The notes under the pieces: model-generated
The model's input: only the letters and a program-made list of their open reading frames with translations
Database searches by the model: none
Told to the model about the DNA's origin: nothing
Shown here: positions 7,618-16,006 of the stretch, in pieces
Layout of the letters: each line of letters opens with the position of its first letter
Numbering within the stretch: position 1 is the stretch's first letter
Position numbers and translations under genes: made by a program
Assembly: GCF_003148685.1 (NCBI RefSeq)
Contig: NZ_QGGR01000032.1
Coordinates: 1-64,000 of the forward strand
Origin: Actinoplanes xinjiangensis
Lineage (GTDB): Bacteria > Actinomycetota > Actinomycetes > Mycobacteriales > Micromonosporaceae
Length of the DNA: 64,000 nucleotides
Reading direction: 5' to 3'

Positions 7618-9711
7618 TCAGGTCACCACGGGGCGACTGCCCGCCACGGCGGGTAGGCGTACGGTGAAGGTGGTGGCAGCTTCGTCGGGTTCGCTGACGG
7701 TGATGGTGCCGCCGTGTTGTTCGACGATGGTCCGGGCGATGGTGAGACCGAGGCCGGTGCCGGGGATGCCTCCGTGGCGGGCGGTATCGCTACGGAAGAA
7801 CATGTCGAACAGCCGGTCGCGTTCGTCGGCAGGGATGCGGGTGCCGGTGTTGGAGACGGCCAGAGTGGCGGCGTGCGGGTCGGTGTGCAAGTTGAGCCCG
7901 ACGGTGCTGCCAGGGCTGGCCCAGGTCAGCGCGTTGGACAGCAGTTCGTCGACGACTTGACGCAGCCGGTCCGGGTCGCCGTGCAGCGGCGCCGTGGGTG
8001 GCGTGTTCGTCTCGATCGTGACGTCGGGGGCCGAGGCTGTCCGGACGGCGTCGACAACGACGTCGCTCAGGTCCATGGGTTGCATGTTCAGGTCGATGTG
8101 CCCGGAACGCATACCGGAGACGTCGAGCAGCTTCATGACGATGCCGTGCAGGGCGTTGGTGTTACGCCGCATGACCTGGAGCATGGACCGCTGGTCTTCG
8201 GTCGTGTCCGGGTCGTCGAGCATCATCTCGGTGTAGGCCTGCACGCTGGTCAGCGGAGTCCTGAGTTCATGGCCGACCAGGGCGATGTACTCGTCGCGGG
8301 ACTGGTCGAGTTCGGCGGCGAGGTGTTCGGCGTGGCGGCGTGCGAGGAATTCGCCGAGGTGCGCCCCGACACCGGTCATGATCGCCGTGCGGGTGTCGTC
8401 CGGGTTCTCGACGGTGTCGCTGTAGCAGATCAGCACCGCGAGGATGACTGAGCCGCTGGGTACGGGGATCGCGAGGGCGGCGCGTAGCGGTCCCCAGTCG
8501 GTGGTCTGTTGGGCGGCGTCCGGGTCGGCGTGCAGGTTCGCCGCCCAGACTGGTTGCGAGGTCTGCCAGGCCCGGCCGGGGATGCCTTGGCTCCGCAGCA
8601 GCGGGTCGGACAGCCGGCACGGCAGGTCGTAGCCGGGTTCGGCCCAGCAGGTGGCCCGGCGCAGCACCTGGGCGACGTCGTCGATGGTCCACAGTTCCAC
8701 CGCCGCCCAGCCGGCCGTCCGGCCGAGAACCTCGACGACCTGGGCCAGAATCTCGTCCGGCGGGTACGGCTTGGAGATGAGCCGGGAGATCTCCAGTTCG
8801 CATTCCCTATAGCGGGCGGCGCGGCGGTGCAGGGTCACCTCGTGCAGCGCAACCACCGCCGCCAGCCCCGGCTGGCCCGTGACCGGTCGGCCGTTGGCCC
8901 GGAAGTAACGCCGCGGCGTCGCGGGCGCCCGGACCACGATCTCGGCGTCACGTACCCGTTGCCCGCGCAATGCGCGGACCAGCGGCAGGTCGTCGCCGTG
9001 CATGCGCCGGCCGTCGGGGTGGAACACCGCCCGTTGCTGCGCCCATTGTTCGACCGATACCCCGTCGAGCAGGTCACCGAACAGCCGTCGGGCGCCCTCG
9101 TTGAACAACACCGGCAGGCCGTCAGCGTCGCAGCCGATCACGGCGGTGTCGAGGCTGTCGAGCAGCGCGTGCAGGGTCTCGTTCTGCTGCTGCAGTTCCC
9201 GCCGGGCGAAGACCTCGGCGGCCATCTGCTCGGTCCGGGTCAGCAGTTGCGCGGTCGACTCGTCCAGCACCGGAGAGCTCTGGCGGGCCTGCATGAAGGC
9301 GGTGACGTCCTCGGTGCGGTGCAGGATCCAGCGCAGCTCGCCGCCGGCATCGAACACCGGTGCGTTGGCCGGCGCCCAGTACCGGGTGTCGAACCCGCCC
9401 TCGGGCCTGGGAATGTCGTACTTCTGGATCGCCATCACGTCGGTGACCCGCTCGCTGAGCACCCGCCGCAGCGAAGCTCCCCACATGTTCACGCCGCTGG
9501 CGGACGGATCGTCGGGGTTGTCGGGGAACGCGTCGAAGACCGGCCGGCCCACCAGCTCGTCGCGGCTGCGCATGGTGGATGCCAGATACGCCTCGTTCGA
9601 CTCGACGATCACCAGGTTCGGGTCCAGCACGAGTACCGGCGTCGGCACCGCCAGGAACAGCAACCGGTGATCGACGCTGATTGTCCGGCCGTGCCCGCTC
9701 ACTTCCACCAC
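7618..9711 (-). CDS. PAS-PAS-GAF sensor histidine kinase (orphan)
   Basis: The protein has 697 residues and no membrane segment, so it is a cytosolic sensor. Order: PAS (about 12-135), PAS (185-300), GAF (310-460), HisKA with phospho-acceptor His481 in LVGHELRTPLTS, then HATPase_c with an N-box (ELLSNALTW), DTG-equivalent VSNTGTRIP and a GTGLGL G2 box. In the G1 box the usual Asp is Asn (VSNTG rather than VADTG), a position that contacts adenine and can lower ATP binding. No response regulator is adjacent. Expression is probably leaderless, with TAGTAT six bases before the GTG. It is one of four similar soluble PAS/GAF kinases in the window. Confidence 0.9.
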   Translation of the reverse strand: MVEVSGHGRTISVDHRLLFLAVPTPVLVLDPNLVIVESNEAYLASTMRSRDELVGRPVFDAFPDNPDDPSASGVNMWGASLRRVLSERVTDVMAIQKYDIPRPEGGFDTRYWAPANAPVFDAGGELRWILHRTEDVTAFMQARQSSPVLDESTAQLLTRTEQMAAEVFARRELQQQNETLHALLDSLDTAVIGCDADGLPVLFNEGARRLFGDLLDGVSVEQWAQQRAVFHPDGRRMHGDDLPLVRALRGQRVRDAEIVVRAPATPRRYFRANGRPVTGQPGLAAVVALHEVTLHRRAARYRECELEISRLISKPYPPDEILAQVVEVLGRTAGWAAVELWTIDDVAQVLRRATCWAEPGYDLPCRLSDPLLRSQGIPGRAWQTSQPVWAANLHADPDAAQQTTDWGPLRAALAIPVPSGSVILAVLICYSDTVENPDDTRTAIMTGVGAHLGEFLARRHAEHLAAELDQSRDEYIALVGHELRTPLTSVQAYTEMMLDDPDTTEDQRSMLQVMRRNTNALHGIVMKLLDVSGMRSGHIDLNMQPMDLSDVVVDAVRTASAPDVTIETNTPPTAPLHGDPDRLRQVVDELLSNALTWASPGSTVGLNLHTDPHAATLAVSNTGTRIPADERDRLFDMFFRSDTARHGGIPGTGLGLTIARTIVEQHGGTITVSEPDEAATTFTVRLPAVAGSRPVVT

Positions 9712-9717
9712 CAGGAC

Positions 9718-9723
9718 ATACTA
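9718..9723 (-). promoter_or_regulatory. -10 box (TAGTAT) for the 9711 kinase
   Basis: On the minus strand TAGTAT is followed by six bases (GTCCTG) and then the GTG start at 9711. No Shine-Dalgarno is visible, so a leaderless message is likely. The upstream sequence is locally AT-rich (9724-9750), as expected for a promoter. Confidence 0.5.
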
Positions 9724-9817
9724 CGCAAAATGATGATACGAATTAATTCGACGCCGCAATCGAAATGCCAGCTCACGTGGAACGGTGGAGCGGGACGCCG
9801 GGCAGCGCGGCGACTCC

Positions 9818-10210
9818 TCAGCAGTTGTTGCCGCACTGCACGACGTCATTGCCAACAAGGCGACCAGTCGCGACATGTCGAACACGTGTGCCATTACGGC
9901 CCGGGGTGCAGCAGGCCGGCCATGAATCAAGAGCGGCTGCCGTGCTGGCCAAGCGTGCGGCATCGTCCAGCAGCCGGTCGCGCACTGCGTTCATCTGCTC
10001 GATGGAGATCAGCAATACCGCTGCGCTGCTGTCACCCGGTGCCACGGCCGTGTCGTCGCCGGCTTTCAGAAGAGTGATCGACGCCGACATTGCCGGGGCC
10101 GCAGCCACCCGTCCCTGCGCCATGTTCTCGTGAAGATATTGCGCCAACGGGTCCAGGCTCACCTCCGGCCTGATGTCGACGCGCGGAATCATCGACTGCG
10201 CCCCGTTCAT
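9818..10210 (-). CDS. Hypothetical protein
   Basis: From the ATG at 10210 this frame gives about 130 residues. The segment from about residue 9 to 95 looks protein-like (PLAQYLHENMAQ, then a strand-rich part and a helical QMNAVRDRLLDDAARLASTAAAL). The last 35 residues are Cys/Gly-rich and less convincing, so a frameshift near the 3' end is possible. It lies between the PAS-GAF kinase and the divergent GAF-ANTAR gene. No family was recognised. Confidence 0.4.
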   Translation of the reverse strand: MNGAQSMIPRVDIRPEVSLDPLAQYLHENMAQGRVAAAPAMSASITLLKAGDDTAVAPGDSSAAVLLISIEQMNAVRDRLLDDAARLASTAAALDSWPACCTPGRNGTRVRHVATGRLVGNDVVQCGNNC

Positions 10211-10568
10211 CCTGAGTTCTCTCGGCGACACGGACGATGCATGCTGATGCGATGACGACATCGCTATGAGCATGAGCCTGGAGCCGATTCCTACCTGCCG
10301 AAGCCGTTCCGACGCCGAGGCGTGGCCGTTCCAACACGTCATCGCTCCGCAGACATGCCACGATCCACGGCACTCAAGGCGGAACGGTCCGCCGAGTGGT
10401 TCTGACGGTCTCCGGGATACCGCCGGATCATACGGGTGACGTTTATGCGGCGGCGTGAGTGAACGCGCTTGTGCGGGGTACCCACCGCTCCCCAGGAGTA
10501 GCTACCGCGCAGAGGCGAGGCCTATGGAACGCTCCTCACCGCCGTCCCACACAGTTGAGAAGGGGCCG

Positions 10569-11255
10569 ATGGCCGCGGCATTCATCGCCCTGGCGGTGAC
10601 CCCAGACGACGCGGTGGACCTCGACGCGCAGCTGAACACGCTCGTCCAGATGGTCGTCGACAGGGTCATCGCCGTTGACTATGCGTCCGTCACCGCAGCC
10701 TGCGACGGCGCCTACGCCACTGTCGCCACCAGCAGCGACCTGGCCACGGCTGTCGATCAGGCGCAATACGACGACCAAGCCGGCCCGTGCCTGCAATCGT
10801 TGGAGGAGAGCACCCCCGTGGGAGTGCGGAACATCAGCACGACCATCAAGTGGCCGGGATTTCGCGAGGCGGCCCTCACCATGGGCCTGCACGCTTCGGT
10901 GTCGATCCCGCTGTTCAGCGGAAGCGGTGACACGATCGCGGCCCTGAACCTCTACGCACGAGATGCGGCCGCCATGGCGCCGCTTATTGCCGGCGTACCA
11001 GCGATGTTCGACCCGGACCTGCCGTTACCTGCTGACCGAGATGACCTCCCATCACTGGACGCCGGCGGTGAGGAGTTGCTCACCGGCTTCGCCGAAGCCC
11101 TCGCTGCAAGATCCACTATCCAACTTGCCCTGGGGATCATCATGGGCCACACCGAAGCCCCGGCCACGGATGCCTACATCGCGTTGCGGCTGCGGGCGGC
11201 GGACGCCGGTGTCTCATTGCTCACCGCTGCTGAAACTGTCATCGCCAAGCGGTGA
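10569..11255 (+). CDS. GAF and ANTAR-like domain protein
   Basis: The protein has 228 residues from ATG 10569, which follows GAAGGGG. An earlier in-frame ATG at 10524 is possible, but family members begin a few residues before the GAF domain as here (AAAFIALAV). GAF spans about 5-150 with the PCLQSLEESTPVGVRNI segment typical of actinobacterial GAF-ANTAR regulators. Residues about 175-225 form an ANTAR-type helical hairpin (STIQLALGIIMG...YIALRLRAADAG), which in this family binds RNA hairpins to prevent termination. Its RNA targets and signal are unknown. It lies beside sensor kinases that may feed it. Confidence 0.85.
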   Translation: MAAAFIALAVTPDDAVDLDAQLNTLVQMVVDRVIAVDYASVTAACDGAYATVATSSDLATAVDQAQYDDQAGPCLQSLEESTPVGVRNISTTIKWPGFREAALTMGLHASVSIPLFSGSGDTIAALNLYARDAAAMAPLIAGVPAMFDPDLPLPADRDDLPSLDAGGEELLTGFAEALAARSTIQLALGIIMGHTEAPATDAYIALRLRAADAGVSLLTAAETVIAKR

Positions 11256-11377
11256 CCACCCGAGGACTGCGCTGCCGGGTCGCTGTAGACCGCTTCGTAC
11301 GCCAAACAGGCTGCCTCCCGACCGGAGCGCAACGCCAAGCGATGTGTGCGATGGCGAGCCTGGCGCATGAAGGCCGA

Positions 11378-11409
11378 ACGGCGGCCCGCCGAAGAGGTCG
11401 GGCCGCCGT
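11378..11409. terminator. Hairpin terminator between GAF-ANTAR gene and cspA
   Basis: ACGGCGGCCCG (11378-11388) and CGGGCCGCCGT (11399-11409) are perfect 11-bp arms with a 10-nt loop. It sits 14 bp past the cspA stop and downstream of the convergent GAF-ANTAR gene, so it can serve both. There is no U-tract, which is common in high-GC actinobacteria. Confidence 0.65.
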
Positions 11410-11422
11410 CTCTAGGGACAGA

Positions 11423-11626
11423 TCACAGCGGGCGAATGTTCGCCGCCTGCGGGCCCTTCTGGCCCTGGGTGATGTCGAACTCCACCTTCTGGTTCTCTTC
11501 CAGGCTGCGGAAGCCGCTCGCCGAGATTGCAGAGAAGTGGGCGAAGACGTCGGCACTGCCGTCGTCCGGGGCGATGAAACCGAAGCCCTTATCGGCGTTG
11601 AACCACTTCACGGTACCTGTAGTCAT
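11423..11626 (-). CDS. cspA: Cold shock protein (CspA family)
   Basis: The protein has 67 residues from ATG 11626, which has AAGGAG six to seven bases upstream. It is a single cold-shock OB-fold with RNP-1 (KGFGFIAP) and RNP-2 (VFAHFSAI) motifs, and it should bind single-stranded RNA/DNA as an RNA chaperone. The length is that of a normal single-domain Csp. The upstream 12-codon extension is rejected because the ribosome-binding site lies inside it. A GC-rich hairpin follows the stop codon. Confidence 0.96.
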   Translation of the reverse strand: MTTGTVKWFNADKGFGFIAPDDGSADVFAHFSAISASGFRSLEENQKVEFDITQGQKGPQAANIRPL

Positions 11627-11767
11627 ATCTGCTCCTTCGCGGACCTTGGGAGGCCGTCCCACGCCCGATACCCGCTGGATCCCCCAGTATTCCGGACTAT
11701 CCGATGAGACCAGCTTCAGACTCGCGAGTCAGTCAAGACGCAGCGCCTGTCTTTCCGGATCAACCGG

Positions 11768-12508
11768 TCAACTCCCTCGCCGAACCAGCGCCGACGCCAA
11801 GACGAGTCGCATCAGGGGCCGGTACACCTTGACCGAGTCGGCGAAGCCGCCGAAATTCGTGGCGGCGTTGCCGTCCAGGTAAGTCGTCGAAATGGTCACC
11901 TCTTCGATGGGCTGCCCGGCCGTGGCCGCGTCCAGTAGCACGTTCATCTCGTACTCGAAGCGGTCACCGTCGATGTCGGCGAGGTGCTCGAGGAGATGGG
12001 AAGGGTAGGCCCGCAATCCGGTTTGGGTGTCAGAGACCCTGCGACCCGTCGCCGCCCGGAACAGCGTTCGGGTCACCGTGTTCCCGAAGCGACTACGCGG
12101 TGGCATCGGAGCGAACCGGCGCACACCGAGGATGATGCGACCGTTACCGGTCAGCTCAGCGACACGGCGGATGTCTTCAACGCTGTGCTGACCGTCCGCG
12201 TCGGCGCTGATCACGTCCAGGCCGGGCCGGGACGCCACGGCAAACCGCAGGCCGGTCTTCAACGCCGCGCCCTTACCTCGATTGCTCGGGTGCTGCAACA
12301 CCCGGCAGCCGAGACCGCGAACAGCCGCCAAGGAGGTCTGCGCGTCTGGACCACTACCATCGTCGACCACCACGATCCGGTCCGCATGAACGCCGTCGGC
12401 GAGCAGCGCGGTAGCGAGTTCATTCAAATGCCGACCGGGACGGTACACCGGCAACAGAATCACACAATCCGGGTACGGACGATCGCTACTCAACCTTGTT
12501 CTCCTCAC
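11768..12508 (-). CDS. Glycosyltransferase family 2
   Basis: The protein has 246 residues with a GT-A fold: LPVYRPG near residue 19, the DDG (VVVDDGS) nucleotide-sugar site near 48, an SADADGQH metal-binding DxD-like site near 100 and a conserved DTQTGLRAYP segment near 160. It has no C-terminal membrane helices, so it resembles soluble DPM1/polyprenol-phosphate glycosyltransferase-like enzymes; donor and acceptor are unknown. The start is uncertain: GTG 12508 itself overlaps an AGGAG that could serve a TTG five codons in. A coding remnant lies 16 bases upstream on the same strand. Confidence 0.85.
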   Translation of the reverse strand: MRRTRLSSDRPYPDCVILLPVYRPGRHLNELATALLADGVHADRIVVVDDGSGPDAQTSLAAVRGLGCRVLQHPSNRGKGAALKTGLRFAVASRPGLDVISADADGQHSVEDIRRVAELTGNGRIILGVRRFAPMPPRSRFGNTVTRTLFRAATGRRVSDTQTGLRAYPSHLLEHLADIDGDRFEYEMNVLLDAATAGQPIEEVTISTTYLDGNAATNFGGFADSVKVYRPLMRLVLASALVRRGS

Positions 12509-12523
12509 GGGCTGTCGAGCCGC

Positions 12524-12744
12524 CTATACCCTCGGCGGCGCCGGCGCACCCGTGTCGATTTTTGAAGCCGGACGACGACCGGCCAGGTACAGCCGCTGGC
12601 GGGCCGTAGTCCGGTGGATGAAGCCGAGCAGGAGCCGGTCACCGAGCAGCGAGGCCTCGTAACCAAGTGGGCGGTTGGCGGCGTGCTCTGGCACGGTGAC
12701 CGGCCCACACATTGCGGCCACCGTGTCGACTCGATCCGGAATCC
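12524..12744 (-). pseudogene. 3' remnant of an unidentified gene upstream of the GT2
   Basis: From about 12744 down to a TAG at 12524 the minus strand reads as normally biased coding sequence (about 72 codons, including CGPVTVPEHAANRP and LGYEASLLGDRLLLGF). There is no plausible upstream start: the frame enters the 12745-12797 hairpin and then repetitive DNA. It looks like the tail of a gene whose 5' part was lost, and it probably once formed an operon with the GT2. A 62-residue gene starting at ATG 12712 cannot be excluded. No family was recognised. Confidence 0.4.
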
Positions 12745-12797
12745 AATGAGGGCCACACCTTGCCTGCCGCGGTTCCAGGCAAGGTGTGGCCCTCATT
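12745..12797. repeat. Perfect 22-bp inverted repeat with 9-nt loop
   Basis: Arms 12745-12766 and 12776-12797 are perfect reverse complements (22 bp, core GGCCACACCTTGCC), separated by CCGCGGTTC. No T-tract follows on either strand. It is the strongest hairpin in the window and sits precisely where the coding remnant 12524-12744 begins. It could be a terminator, a small non-coding repeat element, or the scar of an insertion. Confidence 0.85.
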
Positions 12798-12832
12798 CGC
12801 GCCATCGCGGATCGTCTACTCGGGCCTCGGCT

Positions 12833-12976
12833 GAAGCACCCCACATGGGGGGATGACTTGGTACCTGATTTTGAAGTACGGCGGCAATGGGGAAGCACCC
12901 CCACGTGCGTGGGGGTGCTTCATGCTGCTGGCTTCGGAACCGTCCAGGCTGGGGAATACCCCCACATCGATAGATC
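12833..12976. CRISPR. Degenerate CRISPR-like micro-array (three repeat relics, no cas genes)
   Basis: Three related units occur at regular spacing: GAAGCACCCC-ACAT-GGGGGGATGAC (12833-12857), a GAAGCACCCCCACGTGCGTGGGGG-type unit (12892-12919) and GAATACCCCCACATCGAT (from 12954). The spacings are 59 and 62 bp, close to the 60-61 bp period of type I-E arrays (28-29 bp repeat plus 32-33 bp spacer). The CCCC...GGGGATGAC shape resembles actinobacterial I-E repeats. The units diverge strongly and no cas gene is present, so at best this is a dead relic; chance hairpins are the alternative. Confidence 0.4.
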
Positions 12977-13014
12977 ACAAAGCATCATCACCGGGCCGCC
13001 TCGTACGATCTTCA

Positions 13015-13878
13015 TCATTCGGCTGCGAGCAGTTTGGCGCGTTCGGCGGCGGCGTCGAAGTCGGGTTCGGGGTACTGCGGGTTGATGTCGGCGAAGGCGT
13101 CGCGCAGCAGGGTGGCCACGGCCCAGTTGCGGTACCACTTGCGGTCGGCGGGAACCACGTACCAGGGCGCGGCGGTGGTGCTGCATCGGTTCAGCGCATC
13201 CTCGTAGGCGCGCTGGTAGTCCTCCCACCGGGCTCGTTCGGCGAGATCCCCGGGGTTGTACTTCCAGTGCTTGCTCGGGTCGTCCAGTCGGGCGAGCAGG
13301 CGCTTCTTCTGCTCTTCCTTGGAGATGTGCAGCATGACCTTGACCATGGTCAGCCCGTCGGCTGTCTCCTCGGCCTCAAAGGCGTTGATCTGCTCGTAGC
13401 GCTGCGCCCAGACGTCCTCGCTGGTCAGGTTGTGCACCCGCACGATCAGGACGTCTTCATAGTGGGAGCGGTTGAAGACACCGACGTGGCCGGCCGGCGG
13501 GAGCCCTCTGCGGATTCGCCAGAGGAAGTCGTGGCGTCGCTCCTGCTCATCCGGTGGGCCGAAGCTGACGGCCTTCATTCCTGCTGGGCTCATACCCTGG
13601 GTGACGTTGCGAACGGTGCCGTCCTTGCCGCCGCAGTCCATGGCCTGCAATACCAGCAACACCCGACGATTCGTGCCGCCTTCCTTGGCCGAGGCGAACA
13701 GCCGCTCCTGGTACGTGTTGAGTTCCTCAGACATCTCGGCCACCTGAGTTTGCGACCACCGTTTCGGGTCGCCACCGACCACCCGCTTCCCCGGTAGTCC
13801 AGGTGTGCTGCGGGGGTCGATGTCGGCGAGCCGGGTACCGCCGGGTCGGACCATCAGTAGCTCGCGCAGGCCAGACAT
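13015..13878 (-). CDS. PPK2-family polyphosphate kinase / polyphosphate:nucleotide phosphotransferase
   Basis: The protein has 287 residues and belongs to the PPK2 superfamily of P-loop kinases that move phosphate between polyphosphate and nucleotides. It has Walker A LQAMDCGGKDGT (around residue 86), Walker B GVFNRSHYEDVLIVRV (around 140) and a lysine/arginine-rich lid (EEQKKRLLARLDDPSKHWKY). The N-terminal GGTRLADIDPRSTPG extension is typical of the single-domain PPK2_rel_1 subgroup. GAGGGAGAAC precedes the ATG. Decayed sigma-factor sequence lies directly upstream on the same strand. Nucleotide preference (AMP or ADP) cannot be read here. Confidence 0.92.
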   Translation of the reverse strand: MSGLRELLMVRPGGTRLADIDPRSTPGLPGKRVVGGDPKRWSQTQVAEMSEELNTYQERLFASAKEGGTNRRVLLVLQAMDCGGKDGTVRNVTQGMSPAGMKAVSFGPPDEQERRHDFLWRIRRGLPPAGHVGVFNRSHYEDVLIVRVHNLTSEDVWAQRYEQINAFEAEETADGLTMVKVMLHISKEEQKKRLLARLDDPSKHWKYNPGDLAERARWEDYQRAYEDALNRCSTTAAPWYVVPADRKWYRNWAVATLLRDAFADINPQYPEPDFDAAAERAKLLAAE

Positions 13879-13914
13879 GATGTTCTCCCTCAGCGGTAGG
13901 CGACTCAGATTCGT

Positions 13915-14120
13915 CTCTTACCCCGCGAGCGGCCGCTGTCACCGTGCCCACTGCGGGCGAGGTGGGTATTTGGGAGATGCCGATCTGCTCGGCGATCTGC
14001 TGCTGGGTGAAGTTGCCGTAGAAGCGCAGGTGACGATCTCCGCTCCTGCTCGTCGAGGGCGGCCATCGCGGGGCCGAGCGCGATCCGCGTTTCGGCCTCG
14101 GCGAAGGGGGTGTCCCCCAG
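13915..14120 (-). pseudogene. Frameshifted 3' fragment of a SigB/SigF-family RNA polymerase sigma factor
   Basis: Two minus-strand frames together give sigma region 3-4. One frame reads LGDTPFAEAETRIALGPAMAALDEQERR (from about 14120), and the adjacent frame continues as RHLRFYGNFTQQQIAEQIGISQ (about 14035-13973), the region 4.2 helix-turn-helix typical of SigB/SigF/SigG stress sigma factors. The switch of frame near 14037 and the loss of regions 1-2 show decay. The tail (TVTAAARG) is degraded too. It sits upstream of ppk2 in a stress-gene neighbourhood. Confidence 0.65.
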
Positions 14121-14419
14121 TTGGGTGCCGCCGGGCCAGCGGCAGCCATGCCTCGATCGCCCGGTCCGGTGGACGATGCCTCCTCGGTGGGGCCGCTCCT
14201 TGGATGTCGCACTTGAGGCGTCGTCTCGTCCTGTCGCCCTACAGCAAGGAAAGTCGCTGGTCAACGGGCGGGCCACGTCGTGACGAAAGCAGTCGACGGC
14301 CATGGACTCAGCACCTGCGATCGACGTAGCGTCAGGGCAGGTCTCCATCGCAACGATGCTGACCCAGCGGGCTTCCAGGCGGGTCGTTCTCATCAACCCA
14401 CCAACGCGCGGAGGACGAC

Positions 14420-14635
14420 GTGACCGGACATGTCAGCCCTGACGATCGGCCGGAACTGCATAATCCCTCGATCGACGAGGAGGTGGCCTTGCAGGGTGCG
14501 TGCGGCCGGGTTCACCTTCCTACCGGCAAGACCTGCACACTGCCCCACACCCATCTTGGCTCCTGCGACTTCATTCCCCGCGACGAGGTGCCGGCGCGTC
14601 TGCCGCAGCCGCGACAGGCATCTCCCCTCGATTAG
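14420..14635 (+). CDS. Small Cys/His-containing hypothetical protein
   Basis: GTG 14420 is preceded by GGAGG with a five-base spacer, and the frame gives 71 residues. The centre, CGRVHLPTGKTC...HTHLGSCDF, has regularly placed Cys and His residues. The GRVHLPxGxTC...H..PG.CDF pattern recurs in short actinobacterial proteins of unknown function. A metal site is possible but not shown. It is not obviously linked to its neighbours. Confidence 0.6.
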   Translation: MTGHVSPDDRPELHNPSIDEEVALQGACGRVHLPTGKTCTLPHTHLGSCDFIPRDEVPARLPQPRQASPLD

Positions 14636-14638
14636 CAC

Positions 14639-15060
14639 TAGGCACCGCCGAGCCGGTACTGCGGTCGGGAAACGACTAAACCGGTTTCACAACGCGTTGA
14701 CGGCCCAGACCGACCCGCGGGCCCGTGTACGTCAGACGCTGCGCGCCGCGGAAGACAAACCGCACGGTGCGGGCGCCGGGGGGCGCGAGCTGCCGTGCGG
14801 CCGAAGGCACGCCAGGCCGTTCGCGGCCTGCCCTACAACCTCCACTGCCGCTGCACCGTTCGTCGGTTCGGCCAAAACTGTCGGTTCCGTCCGGACGTGT
14901 CGCCGCCGGGCGGCGAAGGCTCGTACTGCACGGTGCCGCTGGTCGAAATTCCGGCCGGTAGACACAGTCGGTCTGGCCCGGCTTCGCCGTCTGGGTACTG
15001 AGGACGGCGGCGTCGTGGGTTGCGGCACGGAGCCAAAAACCGGGTAGTGGTTTCGAGGCG
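14639..15060. other. Intergenic stretch without a recognised gene
   Basis: All frames here give Arg/Pro/Ala-rich translations without family signatures or good starts. A small hairpin (TCGCCGCC-GGGC-GGCGA near 14907-14925) is present. Nothing else could be supported. Confidence 0.5.
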
Positions 15061-15696
15061 TCAGCTCGATAGTTTGACGGTCGACGACGGTACTGAGACG
15101 TAATGGCCTTGGCTGGCGAGTTGCTCGGCACCCTCCGCCGTGGTGAGGCCGACCTTGTCGGCTAGGTCCTGTGCCGCGGTCGTGACGGTGCCGGTGAAGT
15201 CGATGGTGTCGCCCTGCTTGACCTTATAGTCGGACTCGCCGCCAGTGCCGGTCAGCTGAACCCACAACCGGTCCTCCTCGCTCGTGCCGACCCAGAAGCC
15301 CTCGTCGGCGGGCACCGACTGCACCCGCACCGCACGGCCGACGGCCTGCTGCCCGGTCTGCGCAGTCAGGTTCGCGGTGCTCTGCGCTCCGAGCAGGTTT
15401 ACGCCGCCGGCGGTCACGGTGCCCACGTCGGCCTGCGCCACACCGCCAGCACTGGACGAAGCTGTCGGGGCACCCGTGGACGATGCGGCGGTGAACGGTG
15501 TGGTGGTCGTGGGACTCGGCACACTTTCGGAGGATTTCGACGGTTCTTCGTTATCACCGCACTGCGACAACAGCAGCGCAGCGATCAGAGCGAGCAGCGC
15601 CAGCAACAGCGGCAGCAGCCACTTGCGGCGGGCGGGCTGTCCGCCGACGGGTACGGCCGCAGGGCGTGAGCCCGGAGTATTCGGTGTGGGAGCCAT
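15061..15696 (-). CDS. Single-pass membrane-anchored protein with an extracytoplasmic domain
   Basis: From ATG 15696 the protein has 211 residues: a short basic cytosolic segment, one strong helix (about residues 26-47, WLLPLLLALLALIAALLLSQ), a Ser/Thr/Pro-rich linker (48-85) and a C-terminal domain of about 120 residues. The DYKVKQGDTIDFTGTV region suggests a small OB-like beta-barrel, which is inference only. An upstream ATG at 15798 is open but lacks a ribosome-binding site and adds an unlikely extra hydrophobic segment. No enzymatic motif is visible; an envelope role is likely. Confidence 0.7.
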   Translation of the reverse strand: MAPTPNTPGSRPAAVPVGGQPARRKWLLPLLLALLALIAALLLSQCGDNEEPSKSSESVPSPTTTTPFTAASSTGAPTASSSAGGVAQADVGTVTAGGVNLLGAQSTANLTAQTGQQAVGRAVRVQSVPADEGFWVGTSEEDRLWVQLTGTGGESDYKVKQGDTIDFTGTVTTAAQDLADKVGLTTAEGAEQLASQGHYVSVPSSTVKLSS

Positions 15697-15971
15697 GGCG
15701 GCGTCATGCCCCGGGCAATCCCCCCGAAACCAGGCCAAAGCCGCGCCAAGCATGGCCGCAAGAAGGATCTTTACCGTACCGTTACTCGATAGACTCATTC
15801 GAGGGAAGTTGTGCCAGGGCCGTGCCCCATCTCATCTCCTTGGACGGGAGCGCGGACGAGGACGGCAAGGTCGAATTCGCACTCAGGCGCACCGTGCTGG
15901 CATCGCCGTCGCGGGGCCCGGGCACGTCGCGGGCCCACCTCCGGTGCTGTCATCGGGCGTTGGCCGATGCG

Positions 15972-16006
15972 AAGGGCTCCCTTCCGGATGTGGGAAGGGA
16001 GCCCTT
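15972..16006. terminator. Strong hairpin between DUF2382 gene and the membrane protein gene
   Basis: Arms AAGGGCTCCCTTCC (15972-15985) and its perfect complement (15993-16006) are separated by a 7-nt loop. It lies in the roughly 475-bp gap between two minus-strand genes and is a likely terminator for the gene ending at 16174. The rest of the gap (15697-16173) shows no convincing gene. Confidence 0.65.

Noticed and set aside
12833..12976. A functional CRISPR-Cas locus
   Set aside because: Only three very diverged units and no cas genes; listed as a relic with modest confidence instead.
14639..15060. Possible tRNA or structured RNA in the gene-free stretch
   Set aside because: No cloverleaf, CCA end, or matching stems of tRNA size could be found; only a small GC hairpin.
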